Part shown: piece by piece, positions 23,701 through 32,960 of the stretch
Layout: each line of letters starts with the position of its first letter
Position numbering within the stretch: the stretch's first letter is position 1
Translations under genes and position numbers: made by a program
Notes under the pieces: generated by a model
Databases searched by the model: none
Told to the model about the DNA's origin: nothing
The model's input: only the letters and a program-made list of their open reading frames with translations
Origin: Sphaerolaimus hirsutus
Taxonomy: Eukaryota; Nematoda; Chromadorea; Monhysterida; Sphaerolaimidae
Length of the DNA stretch: 64,000 bases
Direction of reading: 5' to 3'
NCBI GenBank assembly: GCA_964036195.1
Contig: OZ038454.1
Span: 26,894,315-26,958,314, forward strand

Positions 23701-25328
23701 GGCTTGAATCCACGCTCAAAAGAAAGAGCGTGAATTTCTACACCTGAAGTATCCAAATCGGATAGCTTTGCTCGCTTTACACATTCCGTGTAAAGCGAGA
23801 AAAAAAAAATGCCGCAAAAAGCTTGATTATATTGACCAACTCAAAAATGAAAAAATTTTTACGGGAGGCACCCCTGTGGCTGAGGGGGTGCAGCCACAGG
23901 TGTCCCCCCGGGGGTGCGAGTAGACAACACCTGGGGCTAACTCCAACCCGGGCCACAGGGCCCAGCTTCGCTTAGGGGGTGAGTAATTTAACGATATCGC
24001 GATTTTGAGCTGAAAGCTCCATTATATTAGCCGGCACTTTACCTAAGTCCAAATACCGTATTGCCTCAAAATACCCCTGGGGGTTTATTTTCAGTGAGAT
24101 TTTTGAATGGTTGTTAAACGAGGGGTATATCGAGGGGGGTGATTATTTCGCAGAAATCCCAGTACTAAATTGTTGTTTGAAACATGGGCAGACGTCGAAA
24201 AATGCAACAAAAACCCCACCATAATGCAACAAACACCCATGACCTAATTCAAATTCAATTCGCAGATCGCCTACACCCCTCTGGCTGTACATGACGCACT
24301 AGTAGCGGATCCGGAGTTCACAACCGTGGGCTTCTTGACGCTGAGCCCGCTGGCGATCGTGCCGGCCGTGCTGAACCCCTTCACTGTGTTCCCGATCACG
24401 TTGTCGCCGTCGGTGCTGCGTCCAGTGATTCTCAGCCCTGTGACGCTCGGCCCGCAGACCTTGTCACCGTATGTGCTGGGCCCTACCATACTTAGCCCGG
24501 TCACGCTGGGACCGGTCGGTTTTTGTGTTTCGCACTGTTTTTGTGGTGGAATGGGCTACTGTAACGATGGCAAAAAAAGATTCGAAAATTAGAAAACTTT
24601 TTTTCGAATTTTCGAATTTTTCGAATTTTTTTTCGCCCCTAGAAAAAAGACTTAAAAATCGATTCAACTTTTAAAAAATTCGAAAATTCGAAAATCCGAA
24701 AATTTATTCCAGGAAAAAGGCGAACATTTATTTCAGAAAAAACACTTTTTTGGCAGGGTTTGCCATCGTTAGGCTTCTGGCGTTTTTGAGGTGCCATTTG
24801 ATGGCGCTATAAGGCGTCGAGACCGTGGGGATGTTGGCGCTTGGCGCCCTTGTTTCTGGCGCTTTTTCATCGCTTTCCAGTTAAAAACCGTGTAAAACGT
24901 AACTGCGAAAACATCGAATCGAAAGTCTGTAACATCCAAAATCAGTTCTCTGAGTGAAAAAATTTATTGTTACGTGTACTTTTCAATTTATGTTAAAAAA
25001 ACAGCATCGTATGTAAAATTCCTCGCAGGTTACGCTATCGCCATTCGTGTTGTCACCGTTCATCTTGTCACCAGTGACACTGTCACCAGTCACATTGTCA
25101 CCGCACGTGCTCAGCGGTGTGATTTTGTCACCGATGACCTTGTCACCGCACGTGTTGAGCCCCAATGTACTCACTCCAGTGGTGCTGAGTCCGCTGACGC
25201 GCAGTGGTCTGATCCTGAGTGACTTGAATAAGGCGAGCATTGTCAGCAGCCCCATTGTCAACAGCCCAATTGTGGGCACAGAGTTGATAGATTCAAAGAT
25301 TATTGCCAGCCCTATTATCATGTCGTGA
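11505..25328 (+). CDS. Gene A: secreted MLT-10-like moulting-cycle protein, 12 exons, complete
   Basis: Joining 12 exons (11505-11734, 12030-12217, 14013-14137, 14435-14617, 14882-15070, 15310-15495, 16800-16940, 17879-17985, 20529-20649, 20975-21109, 24266-24514, 25029-25328) gives 717 codons with every GT-AG phase compatible. The product has a signal peptide (residues 1-19, ending GAALA), a charged N-terminal half, basic cleavage-like sites RSRSKR (near 184) and RAKR (near 530), and a C-terminal domain of LSP pentads (about 556-690). That repeat resembles the nematode MLT-10-like family, whose members are extracellular and linked to cuticle moulting in C. elegans. The exact biochemical role is unknown. 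Least certain are the exon 4/5 boundaries, where a transposon fills the intron, and the exon 9 acceptor. Introns 1-12 are packed with mobile DNA. A second copy lies downstream (39004-56153). Confidence 0.82.
11745..11975. repeat. 20-28 bp GC-rich minisatellite filling intron 1 of gene A
   Basis: Tandem copies of ACCGCTGCGCAACTGTGTGC begin 10 nt after the exon 1 donor and grade into a longer variant containing GCGCGACAGTGTGGCAACTG. All frames on both strands stay mostly open, creating spurious Cys/Ala-rich ORFs. Confidence 0.9.
12030..12217 (+). CDS. Gene A exon 2
   Basis: The acceptor is CCACCGCAG. The frame reads RVVDGCLRTAGDNIKVAGC, then a Pro/Ala-rich tail. The donor is ACCC/GTGCGT, in phase 1. 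The downstream GTGCGTTTAC is conserved in gene B although the proline-rich tail differs in length (188 against 173 nt), which supports the donor choice. Confidence 0.75.
12354..13519. mobile_element. hAT-like element, CAACGATGG ends, ACACAGAAA arms, TSD GTTGGGAT, gene A intron 2
   Basis: Exact TSD at 12346-12353 and 13520-13527. Arms carry AACACAGAAACACGGAAAC and AAAACTCAAGTTTTTT repeats. A TA-target C/G-rich element (12691-13032) lies within. Confidence 0.87.
13607..13867. mobile_element. CWG-target TIR element, gene A intron 2
   Basis: Flanked by CTG on both sides. Ends are related to GTGGCAATCCCAAGCCCTG, with GTATCCAAATCTTAT units inside. The same insertion is present in gene B (40987-41249). 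Confidence 0.7.
14013..14137 (+). CDS. Gene A exon 3
   Basis: The acceptor is ACTCGCAG and the donor is CAGCAG/GTAAGT. It encodes KPVSQPEPVETVKMGSFVVA and then a Ser-rich stretch. It is 125 nt, identical in length to its gene B counterpart, with entry phase 1 and exit phase 0. Confidence 0.8.
14435..14617 (+). CDS. Gene A exon 4 (3' end uncertain)
   Basis: The acceptor is CCGCGCAG. It encodes HTRSRSKRRISGQGELD, then LETTVNKILAEMRQLFQLNG. RSRSKR looks like a proprotein convertase site. The donor chosen is ACGCCG/GTGCAG (phase 0), because it pairs in frame with exon 5 in both paralogues. The open frame runs on to 14653 into a transposon, so a later donor inside the element (CCCT/GTAAAA, phase 2) is possible in gene A. 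Confidence 0.7.
14632..14856. mobile_element. CWG-target TIR element forming most of gene A intron 4
   Basis: TIRs begin GTGGCAGTCCCACACCCTGT and end in the near-inverse. The flanking CTG is duplicated (14629-14631 and 14857-14859). The interior holds inverted GTATCCAAATCTTAT-like units, as in the other copies. Removing the element plus one CTG joins the coding frames of exons 4 and 5 without a shift. Confidence 0.8.
14882..15070 (+). CDS. Gene A exon 5 (5' end uncertain)
   Basis: The acceptor chosen is GGCATCAG. The frame reads RRTVDGVLRKLQLL, then SWKENMRRIDTINRAASTAR, ending LETLVHCK/GTTGAG in phase 0. It is 189 nt in both genes. The frame is open upstream through the transposon boundary at 14857, so the true exon may begin earlier. 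Confidence 0.75.
15310..15495 (+). CDS. Gene A exon 6
   Basis: The acceptor is TCAGGCAG and the donor ATCAAG/GTGAGA, with phase 0 at both ends and 62 codons. It encodes PALNETEKNAATKMAVNILN through to a basic RAARGRNGK stretch. The gene B exon is the same length with few substitutions, mostly conservative. Confidence 0.85.
15550..15978. mobile_element. TA-target MITE, CCGTATTTCCTCGAAATA ends, gene A intron 6
   Basis: Inverted CCGTATTTCCTCGAAATACC ends with long G runs. The interior includes GCAACTATAATTGACATATATAAGG and the CATTGTTTGAGCGTGTG block shared with other copies. Confidence 0.75.
16530..16665. repeat. CCCGATACCCGA repeat, gene A intron 6
   Basis: GATACCCGATACTCGACCCG units ending CCCCAACCCTAG look like a truncated relative of the GGGATC-type element. 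Only one end is clear. Confidence 0.5.
16800..16940 (+). CDS. Gene A exon 7
   Basis: The acceptor is CATCACAG and the donor GATATG/GTTGGT, phase 0, 47 codons. It encodes IGSPTLLSLIENDNDPTSIP and then a charged helix-like stretch ending ATGANDM. It differs from gene B at only about four residues. A GGAAAACGG-type repeat fragment lies directly downstream in the intron, and gene B lacks it. Confidence 0.87.
17191..17307. mobile_element. Short TA-target MITE, gene A intron 7
   Basis: CCGTAAATGTAGGGGGG to CGAGGAAAAACGG, flanked by TA, 117 bp. Confidence 0.65.
17879..17985 (+). CDS. Gene A exon 8
   Basis: The acceptor is CTTTACAG and the donor GACAG/GTAAAT, phase 2. It encodes INELLDHYDAQPKSKQEYLA and KARMQVLEEYVRLND. 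It is 107 nt in both genes and likely alpha-helical. Confidence 0.86.
18025..19209. mobile_element. hAT-like element, TAGTGATG ends, GCGCCA arrays, gene A intron 8
   Basis: Ends TAGTGATGTAAAAAGCGCC and inverse, TSD TGCTGCAT exact (18017-18024, 19210-19217). Arms are tandem GCGCCAAGCGCCAAAAGCGCC units. A TA-target element (18342-18662) is nested inside. Confidence 0.88.
18342..18662. mobile_element. TA-target MITE nested in GCGCC hAT-like element
   Basis: CCATATTTCCTCGAAATACC to TTTCGAGGAAATACGG flanked by TA. Confidence 0.8.
19220..20064. mobile_element. hAT-like element, CAGAGTTG family, gene A intron 8, TSD CTGCATAC
   Basis: Ends CATAGTTGG and CAACTCTG, exact TSD (19212-19219, 20065-20072), abutting the GCGCC element so that the two TSDs overlap. 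Subterminal ACGTTTACGTTTTCC and AAAATACC repeats. Confidence 0.86.
20238..20478. mobile_element. TA-target MITE in gene A intron 8
   Basis: CCGTATTTCCTCGAAATACC to CGAGGAATTATGG, TA on both sides; shares the CTTATAAATGGTGGTTATTG core with other copies. Confidence 0.8.
20529..20649 (+). CDS. Gene A exon 9
   Basis: The acceptor ATGCGCAG is chosen because it is the one that gives the needed phase in both paralogues; AG sites just upstream do not. It encodes YDGEQQRQLQSQGYTFNKPS and then QYEILLGAQQNGDGLYNVSK. The donor is AAG/GTTGGG, phase 0. Confidence 0.78.
20975..21109 (+). CDS. Gene A exon 10
   Basis: The acceptor is AACTCAG and the donor GGCGGA/GTGAGT, phase 0, 45 codons. It begins ETFNWKKYANMSPEELNMDW and ends HHRAKRGG. 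The RAKR is a furin-like site just before the LSP repeat domain; gene B has RARR there. Confidence 0.85.
21127..21905. mobile_element. hAT-like element, CAGAGTTG family, gene A intron 10, TSD GTAAAGGC
   Basis: Exact TSD (21119-21126, 21906-21913), 18 nt after the exon 10 donor. Gene B is empty at this site (GAGTAAAGGCTCACTTTTCA). Confidence 0.9.
21962..22446. mobile_element. CAGAGTTG-family element, gene A intron 10 (shared with gene B)
   Basis: CAGAGTTGTTAAAAGTACTG to AACAACTATG. The same insertion exists in gene B (57066-58603), so it predates the duplication. Confidence 0.75.
24056..24231. mobile_element. Truncated TA-target MITE before gene A exon 11
   Basis: CCGTATTGCCTCAAAATACC, then the shared interior ending ATGCAACAAACACCCAT; the right TIR is lost. 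Gene B has the same remnant at 59930-60117, which fixes the LINE insertion point. Confidence 0.75.
24266..24514 (+). CDS. Gene A exon 11: first half of the LSP repeat domain
   Basis: The acceptor is ATTCGCAG and the donor GGACCG/GTCGGT, phase 0. After IAYTPLAVHDALVADPEFTT the sequence settles into five-residue units such as VILSP, VTLGP, QTLSP, YVLGP. No cysteine is present in the repeat. The gene B counterpart lies outside the window. Confidence 0.87.
24562..24771. mobile_element. hAT-like element, TAACGATGG family, gene A intron 11
   Basis: A short (210 bp) copy with TIR TAACGATGGCAAAAAAAGAT and ATTCGAAAA arms. The TSD is GGCTACTG / GGCTTCTG, one mismatch. Confidence 0.82.
25029..25328 (+). 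CDS. Gene A exon 12: rest of the LSP repeat domain and stop
   Basis: The acceptor is CCTCGCAG. It encodes thirteen consecutive pentads (VTLSP, FVLSP, FILSP, VTLSP and so on), then a degenerate SPI-type tail ending IIASPIIMS and a TGA stop at 25326-25328. No clear AATAAA signal is seen immediately downstream. Confidence 0.87.
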   Translation, partial: VTLSPFVLSPFILSPVTLSPVTLSPHVLSGVILSPMTLSPHVLSPNVLTPVVLSPLTRSGLILSDLNKASIVSSPIVNSPIVGTELIDSKIIASPIIMS

Positions 25329-25526
25329 TGTTGTTGTTTTATATGTTATATATTTTTATACCAAATCAAGCAGTTGAAAATGAATATTTATTTGTCCTTT
25401 CACATTTTCCAGAAATATTTTTTTTTCAGTAAGACCATCTTGCAAATTATGTTGGCCTTGAATCAAACCGCCATGCTCGTTACTGCAGTTTTCTTTATTT
25501 TGCTGCTGCATTCAGTAGTGTTTCAA

Positions 25527-25985
25527 TGGGCGGTGCACTTGTACGCACAAATGCCTGGCATGCACAAACGCCCGGTACGCACAAAATTGTGCCCGTCACG
25601 CACATCTGCTCGGTACGAAATGACATTACATTACATTTTGACCGTGTTTTTCGCTTCACACTTGTGAGTGAAGTGAAAAAAAGTTGCACAATGACATTAG
25701 TTAACTTTTTGTCACTTCACACATATTTGAACATCACTTGAAAAAGTGTCAAGTGAAAAAACGGTGGATAATGGCTAATTTTTACCGTTTTTTTTCACTT
25801 GACACTTTTTCAAGTGATTTTCAGATATCAGTGAAGTGAAAAAAGCTGTGCAATAACATTAGTGACCATCTGTCCGGTACGCAAACATCATCAGCCATGT
25901 AAGTACCGGGCAGATGTGCGTGGCGGGCACAATTTTGTGCGTACCGGGCGTTTGTGCGTACCAGGTATTTGTGCGTAGGAGGCCT
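25527..25985. repeat. Palindromic repeat just downstream of gene A
   Basis: Outer arms of GTACGCACAAATGCCTGGC and inverse, inner arms of TTCACTTGACACTTTTTCA and inverse. No flanking duplication is obvious. Confidence 0.7.
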
Positions 25986-26283
25986 GGCCCATTGGCGCTT
26001 GGCGCCGCAATGAGAAAAGCGTCATGGCGCTTTTGGCGCTTGGCGCCGAAACTCTGGCGCTTTTTACATAACTAGTCCCTACCCAACAGCTCAGAAGGCT
26101 GTAATGAAAAAGTACCTATCCTCGAAATACCTCGAAACCTCGAAATACCTTACAAATATTGAAATACTGATAAAAGCTGCTGTTTGTGATCCGGGCAATG
26201 CAGAACTCATGTTAAAAACAATGACTTGGTTGTTAAAACATGGTTTATACCAATTGCGTATTTACTTTTATGAGTCTATAGAC

Positions 26284-27191
26284 TAGTGATGGAAAAGCGC
26301 CAGAAAAGAGGGCGCCAGGCGCCAAGGGCGCCATGGCGCCATTCGGAAACTGGGCGCCAAGCGCCAAGGGCGCCACAGAAAAATGGCGCCAGGCGCCAAG
26401 GGCGCCATGGCGCCATTCGGAAAGTGGGCGCCAGGCGCCAAGGGCGCCACTGAAAGAGGGCGCCAAGCGCCAAGGACGCCATGGCGCCGTTTGAAAATTA
26501 AGGCGCCAGGCGCCAATGGCGCCAGGATAAATAAGTGTGTAAATATGATACCCTGCGTGTGCTAAAAATGGTTTTCCAACTTTGTATTGCACACATTCAC
26601 TTCTTTATTGATGTTCTCTAGGATGTAATCAACAAAAACGGAATTTTTGCATAAAATAATACTCACACGTGAATTTCAATTCAAACGGAATGAAAATTGT
26701 CATTTGACAAAGCAATGCACCACACAACCTCAAATAGATTTTTCCATTGGATGTTTTTTGAAGTGGACGAAAACGGAATTGAAACGATTTGAATCCGTTG
26801 TTTGATGAGTTTATAGGTTCCACGGCCGATCATTCTCAGCTTCAGATCCAGCAGAGGTGTCTGGAAAACTATTGGACGAACAATTTCAATCCAATGGCAC
26901 CACGTGCATTTTTCCAGCGAATTTCGATACCCACAGACTCGCTTTTTGAAATCATTTTCGCGCAGCGCTCACCTTGAAACCCTGCTGGCGCCATTTTCGC
27001 GCCCTTTTAAAGCAGGGCGCCAGGCGCCAAGGGCGCCACGGAGAAAGGGCGCCAAGCGCCAAGGGCGCCATGGCGCCTTTCAGAATGTGGGCGCCAAGCG
27101 CCAAGGGCGCCACAGAAAAAGGGCGCCAAGCGCCAATGGCGCCATGGCGCGGCGCCCTTTGGCGCCCTTAAATGGCGCCATTCCACCACTA
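26284..27191. mobile_element. hAT-like element, TAGTGATG/GCGCC family, TSD CTATAGAC
   Basis: The left TSD is at 26276-26283. The right copy is displaced to 27995-28002 because another hAT-like element (27192-27986) inserted into its terminal eight bases. The middle (about 26540-26990) is non-repetitive and shared with 35873-36754 and 41552-42387; no intact ORF was found in it. Confidence 0.88.
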
Positions 27192-27986
27192 CAGAGTTGT
27201 TAAAATACCGGTATTTTTGGAAAGTGTAAGTGTAAGTGTAAATACACTTTCCAAATTTTGAGTATGGATACCAAAAGTGTAAGGTATTTTAAAAAAACAT
27301 AGGAAAGTGTAAAAAAAGTGTAAGTGTAAAATTTTTTTTTGGAAAGAGCTCTCACTGTTGAGCATTAGAATACACGACTGTTTTCACATTTAGATCAATG
27401 TATTTGTCATTTTTATGCATCATTTCACATTTTACTGCCTTTTATGAAACATTTCATACAGTAGCAAATACTGTAGTGGTATGAAGTTCACTAATAATGG
27501 CACTTTTTCAGTGTTGATTTTAACTGATTAAGCAATGCGATAAATACTGCTTACATGCAATATTGGACATGCAGCAAATGTCAATGCAAAAGCCAGTTGA
27601 CTTTGTGTCCAGCTGGTGAATTTCCATTGATATTGTTCTTTTTACAAAAGTATGATGAAACTGTAGAATACCATGAGTACTGATCAAAGGTTGGAGATCA
27701 AAGGCTAGTTTGTACATTTGCCATATTTTCTACATTCAATGCATAACTGCATGTGTGCACTGTGCAGTTATTTTTTGTAAATACATGACCCTATTTTATG
27801 CTTTCTCAAAAGCATAAAACAGGGCCATCTGAAAGAAAAAAATACACTTTCTGTACCCGGGTATTTTGCTCAGGAAAGTGTAAAAAAGTGTATGGGTATT
27901 TTATGAAAGTGTAAGTGTAAGTGTAAATATAAATACCCATTTACCCGGGTATTTCGGGTAAGTGTAAATACACTTTCGCAACTCTG
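27192..27986. mobile_element. hAT-like element, CAGAGTTG family, nested in GCGCC element
   Basis: Exact TSD CACCACTA (27184-27191, 27987-27994), which is the terminus of the host transposon. Arms of AAGTGTAAGTGTAAGTG repeats. Confidence 0.92.
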
Positions 27987-28606
27987 CACCACTACTATAG
28001 ACTCTTATACATGGTGCTTATTGTTGCATTTTTATACGTCTGCGTATATTACAAACAACAAATTGGTACAGGGAGTCAAAAAAATTTCTGGCGGAAAAAT
28101 AAACCCCCGTTGAAATACCCCCCTCGTTTTACCCCTCCCTCAAAATTCTCCTCTGAAAAAATAAACCCTATGGGTGAAAATATGCCAAAAGCTGCCGTTC
28201 TATTAGAGGTATACCACTCTGTTAGAAGAAATACGGTATACAGACCTACTCAAATCTCAAACAAATATTATAGGTGATATTACGTGAAGTGTGAATTTCA
28301 AAAAAATTCCAGTGTTGAGTGATTTGTGCGTACTTGCGGCATTCTTCAATCGTATTTTTTTTACACCCCCATCCCCATGTGCGGCAAATGGGCATTCTCA
28401 TTTTATCAAGAAATCACACCTTTTAATCTACTTAGTTCAAACTGTCAAAAATTAATGACCATTCACATTATTCTGCATGATCATAAAAAAGTGGGTCATC
28501 ATTTCGCATGGTTAGGCAAATGCGTACTTTTATTAATTGCTAGGTTATGCAGAAATCTCAGCCAGAAACACGTCTCAGGCACGCGCGTGTTTTGTAAAAT
28601 GACATA

Positions 28607-29009
28607 CCGTATTTCCTCGAAATACTCCCCCCTCGAAATACCCCCTCGAAATACCCCCCTCAAAATGGACACTATGAAGTTAAAAAAACCCTCGAACCCC
28701 CCCCCCCAAATTCAGTATATAGAGAACGTAGATGACAACAGCTCCGGGAAACGCAGCACACAATGATTGTGTTATGCTAGAACAAGGTTTATACCATCTA
28801 CATTATTATACATATAAGCCCATAGAGTCTTATAAATGGTGATTTTTGTTGCATTTTTCGTCGCCTGTGTACGTTACAAACAACGATTTAGTACTGGGAT
28901 TTCAAAAAATTTCTGTTGAAATAATACCCCCCCCTGGTTTAACCCCCCCCCCCTCAAAATTCTCACTCTGAAAAAATAAACCCCCTGGGGGTATTTCGAG
29001 GAAATACGG
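28607..29009. mobile_element. TA-target MITE, intergenic
   Basis: Complete CCGTATTTCCTCGAAATACT to TTTCGAGGAAATACGG element with TA flanks. Confidence 0.82.
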
Positions 29010-29239
29010 TAAATACTTACAATATTCTTTCGAAGCAACCTCCGGTTATGTAATTTTTCATCAGAATACAATTTTTTCTTTTCGCTAACTTTTTTGTCAC
29101 GCTTCACCTGTCAAGCTGTAAAAGCAGCTAAAAAGGAGGCAACTTATTGTAGTGCAGTAAAAGTGATCAATTCAATAGGAGGTGTACCTACTCTTGGAGG
29201 TTATACAATACATTTACCTATACCCCACAAATCTGCATT

Positions 29240-29545
29240 GAAAAAAATCGTCAATTTTTAGAAAATATCATTAAATATAATCTCGGAAAATCTCTCAAGA
29301 AAAAATATAATTTAATCTCTCTCAAAAAAACTGGAAAAAATATAAATAAATATAAATATCAGAATTGAGAGATTTTCTGATATTTTTAAACATCTCGAAA
29401 AATCTCTCAAAGAGAAAATATAATTAAATCTCTCTAGAAAACCGCGAAAAAAATATAAATCACCTAAAATCTTATATTTTCTGAGATTTTCTGAGATTTT
29501 CTAAAATATAAATCTCTCAGAGATTTTTTCAATGCTAATCATACC
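29240..29545. repeat. AATCTCTC/ATATAAAT repeat
   Basis: AAAATATAATTTAATCTCTC and AAATATAAATCTCTCAGAGA units in inverted arrangement. A related repeat is at about 830-950. No gene. Confidence 0.55.
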
Positions 29546-29547
29546 TA

Positions 29548-29759
29548 TAGGGCTCGAAACTCGATTTTTATCAAACTCGAGTTCGAGTCACAACCCAAAA
29601 AATTTTCCGGTCGAGTCGGCGAGTCGAGTCGGGCAAAAATCTCAGGTCTCGAGTCTGGGCCATATTTTTCCGGTCGAGTCGGGCGAGTCGAGTCGGTACC
29701 CCATTTTACCCTCGAGTCACGAGTCGAGTCGAGTCGAGTCGAGTCGAGTTCGAGCCCTA
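29548..29759. mobile_element. hAT-like element, TAGGGCTCGAA ends, GAGTC arrays, TSD CATACCTA
   Basis: 212 bp; exact TSD (29540-29547, 29760-29767). Interior of CGAGTCGAGTCGAGTC and GTCGGGCGAGTC units. Confidence 0.9.
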
Positions 29760-30494
29760 CATACCTACCTAAACTTGACAGACTAATCGAATAGAATGAA
29801 TGATATATTTTGATGAATAAAGTCACGTGAAAAACTACCCTAAATTCACCCAGAATAGAAGCGATGTGATAAATAGGATGAGAAATTTTTTTTGTTTGTT
29901 CTTTTATTCAGATGGGATATGGTAGATTTCATTGTAAAGTGTGATGTCGCTGGACTTTACCTAGATTTCAGTCAATATTGTACTTGGAGGATGTTTGTCC
30001 TGGACATTTGAAGAGATTATATCGACACAAAGAGAATCTTTGACCTACACATTTGAAAAAATTATATCGGCACAGAGAATGTCATCTGATCACTTAAGTC
30101 TCGATAAACTTTCGCACGTACGCGTGCGATTACAAAAACGTGGGTTACCTCGTTCATTTTGATTTTTACGGCAGTGGCGACGCGCCCGTTATAATTATCT
30201 GTTACAAGACTGATTGATAGACTATGGTACTAAGTTTTTATATTTATATATTTTTTACCTAAATAGGTATATTGGATATCACAGTAAAGTGAAGATTAAT
30301 TTCATAGGGCTACTTTTCCCAAGTGTAAAAAGTCATGTAGTATGGCCCTGCAAGATGTGAATTGTCATACATAGTGTTAAACGTCATGTAAAATGCCTTG
30401 TAAAATGTTAAATTTCAAGCAAAGTATCAAACGTCAAGTTTCAAGCAAAGTATCAATCAAAGTATGTAGAATACCGTGGAAAATGGCAAATGTA

Positions 30495-31409
30495 CATGGT
30501 CGGGCTGAAAAGTCCCCGGGCAGTGCTCGCCATTCGCGCTAGGGGTAAGCTACGGTTATAAAATTTTAACACGTTAATATATCAGGTGTTTTGAGTTACC
30601 ACCCAAAATTTCACCCCTCTAGCTCAACCCACTGCGGAACTGTGGGGGTTACAATTTCGGTCATTTTGTACTGATGTACAAATGGTGCTCTAGCGCAACG
30701 CTGCTTTAAGTTGTGATCATGAAACTTTGGTTACTGTAAGCCACCAGTGTTGGCAATGTGCTGATAATATTCAACACTTTTATCAACATCATTGCTATAA
30801 AGGTAAAATTAACATGCAGAACAGGGTGATGTGCAAGAAACGTGGGAACTGTGATGGATGTTTTTGGTGATCATCTGAGATCATGTTGTATTGCAGTGAT
30901 TTTAATGTTGTTTTGAAATGTGCAGTAAGTGAGTTATGTGTTATAGAAAATCCTATGTTTCATTACTAATCTGTAGTGGACACATTACCTGTGTTCAACA
31001 GCAGTGTGCATGCAAAATGCATCCTGTATTAACCACTTTTTGAGAAGGAGAGACAGAATGATGAATTTGGTGATGAGAGTAGTGACACTAAGGACAATAT
31101 GAACTAGGCTTATGATATCATAGCTAATATAGGTTAGTGCTGGGACATTGCCAACACTGGTGGCTTACAGTAACCAAAGTTTCATGATCACAACTTAAAG
31201 CAGCATTGAGCTAGAGCACCATTTGTACATCAGTACAAAATGACCGAAATTCTAACCCCCACAGTTCCGCAGTGGGTGGAGCTAAAGAGGTGAAATTTTG
31301 ACTGGTAACTCAAAACACCTGATATGTTAACGTGTTAAAATTTTATAACCGTAGCTTACCCCTAGCGCGAATGGCGAGCACTGCCCGGGGACTTTTCAGC
31401 CCGACCATG
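30495..31409. mobile_element. Palindromic mariner-like non-autonomous element
   Basis: About 250-bp inverted arms begin CATGGTCGGGCTGAAAAGTC and end in the exact inverse, flanked by TA. The arms are near-identical; the 400-bp centre has no ORF. The GGTCGGGCTGAAAAGT end and TA target fit the Tc1/mariner group. Confidence 0.75.
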
Positions 31410-31574
31410 TACATTTCATATTTTTAAGGGCATTTTACATGACTTTTGGAACTTTGCCTGAGATTTGACATTTTACCCCTGGGAATGCACCCTGAACGCC
31501 TCCCAATTGTTCAACCGTCTACCTATTTTGAGCAAACATGCACGTTTTTCTGTAAAAATCGTTGATGTTTGCAC

Positions 31575-32280
31575 CAGAGTTGTTAAAATACCGGTATTTT
31601 TGGAAAGCGTAAGCGTAAGCGTAAATACACTGTCCAAATTTTGAGTATGGATACTGAAAGCGTAAGGTATTTTTAAAATACCTAGGACAGCGTAAATAAA
31701 AGCGTATACGTAAAAATGTTTTAGAGGCTTTTTGCTCAGTGAATTCTTTCCAAATCAAGCTCTCTGTGACATTTTATGGATGTCCACGTAGTATAGTCTG
31801 CCCTCATATTTTGTTTGGTTATTCATCGGCAGCAACACTCAAGTCATCCTCATCTTCGAACGTGGAGTTAGTGCTGTCAACGGCGATTAAATCGTCGTCG
31901 GGATCCATTTTCAGCAACAAAATTTCTAATCTGAAGCCACGATTTTGCTCGATGACACAGTACATATTCACAAGACATTCATATTGCAACACAATTTGCA
32001 CATGTGCCACTTTTTCCAGTGCATTACTGCACACACGCAGTCTTTTTTTTGGTACACAGTCTCGTTCACTCCGTGTGTTTTTTGTGGTTTTACGCTTTTT
32101 CACAAGCGTAAAACTAAACTGTGTGAAAAGCTTTTTTACGCTTTTGGTACCCGGGTATTCTGGCCGGGAAAGCGTAAAAAAGCGTACGGGTATTTTACGA
32201 AAACGTAAGCGTAAGTGTAAGTATAAATACCCATTTACCCGGGTATTTCGGGTAAGCGTAAATACGCTTTCACAACTCTG
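31575..32280. mobile_element. CAGAGTTG-family element, intergenic
   Basis: Ends CAGAGTTGTTAAAATACCGG and CAACTCTG; TSD degraded. AAGCGTAAGCGTAAG repeats. ORFs on both strands are repeat artefacts. Confidence 0.8.
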
Positions 32281-32519
32281 CTTTAGACAAAAAGAATAAA
32301 TCTGATCCAAAAATTATTTCAATATATCTTTCCAGTCAAAAGTCACAGAAGTTTAAACTTCCACCCCCAAACCATAAATATAAATTACCACATGGAGAAC
32401 AAAGCATGCAAATTCAAAACTCTTTATCTCGACCATTTCTCTGCCAAATTTCACCTATGAATGCTTAAAATAATCATAAGGACTTGTAGATTTCATTTTT
32501 ATGTGGTTATTTTAAGAGT

Positions 32520-32960
32520 GGTAGGTGAAAATTCAAAGTGCTATCACTTTTGATTGGAAAGAGATATTGAACTCATTTTTCTTTTACATGGATTCTCGTT
32601 GCCTAAAGTATATTATGAAAGCATGTCAAAAAAAATATTGTTTTCATGTTCAAAAACTGGGTCAAATCGGCATACGGAATTTAGACATCACTAATCAGAC
32701 TGCAAAAATGGAATCGTCATGTTGTCCCGATAATTTTAAGTGTCGAATGATCCAAATCGGCCCAGAAATGGGCAAGTTATTAAGCTTGAAAGTCAATGTG
32801 CAGATGATCCGTGCAAAATTACCACCATTTTATAGACACACCTTATCTCGGGACTGGGGGATTATTCGACCAAACCAAAACAATTCGGCATAACCCAGAC
32901 TCCAAACCCCAACATACTCAAAGGGCATCAAAATCGGCCATTGTACTAATAAAAGTGGAC
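32520..32960. repeat. Dispersed unique-looking repeat, copy 2
   Basis: GGAAAGAGATATTGAACTCA and CCAGAAATGGGCAAGTTATT match copy 1. It extends past it to AACCCCAACATACTCAAAGG, which copy 3 also has. Confidence 0.72.

Noticed and set aside
26245..27203. ORFs with repeated GAWR/APLALGA motifs (also 35781-36764, 41478-42456, 18024-19217)
   Set aside because: Translations of GCGCCA tandem repeats inside hAT-like elements; mirrored ORFs appear on both strands.
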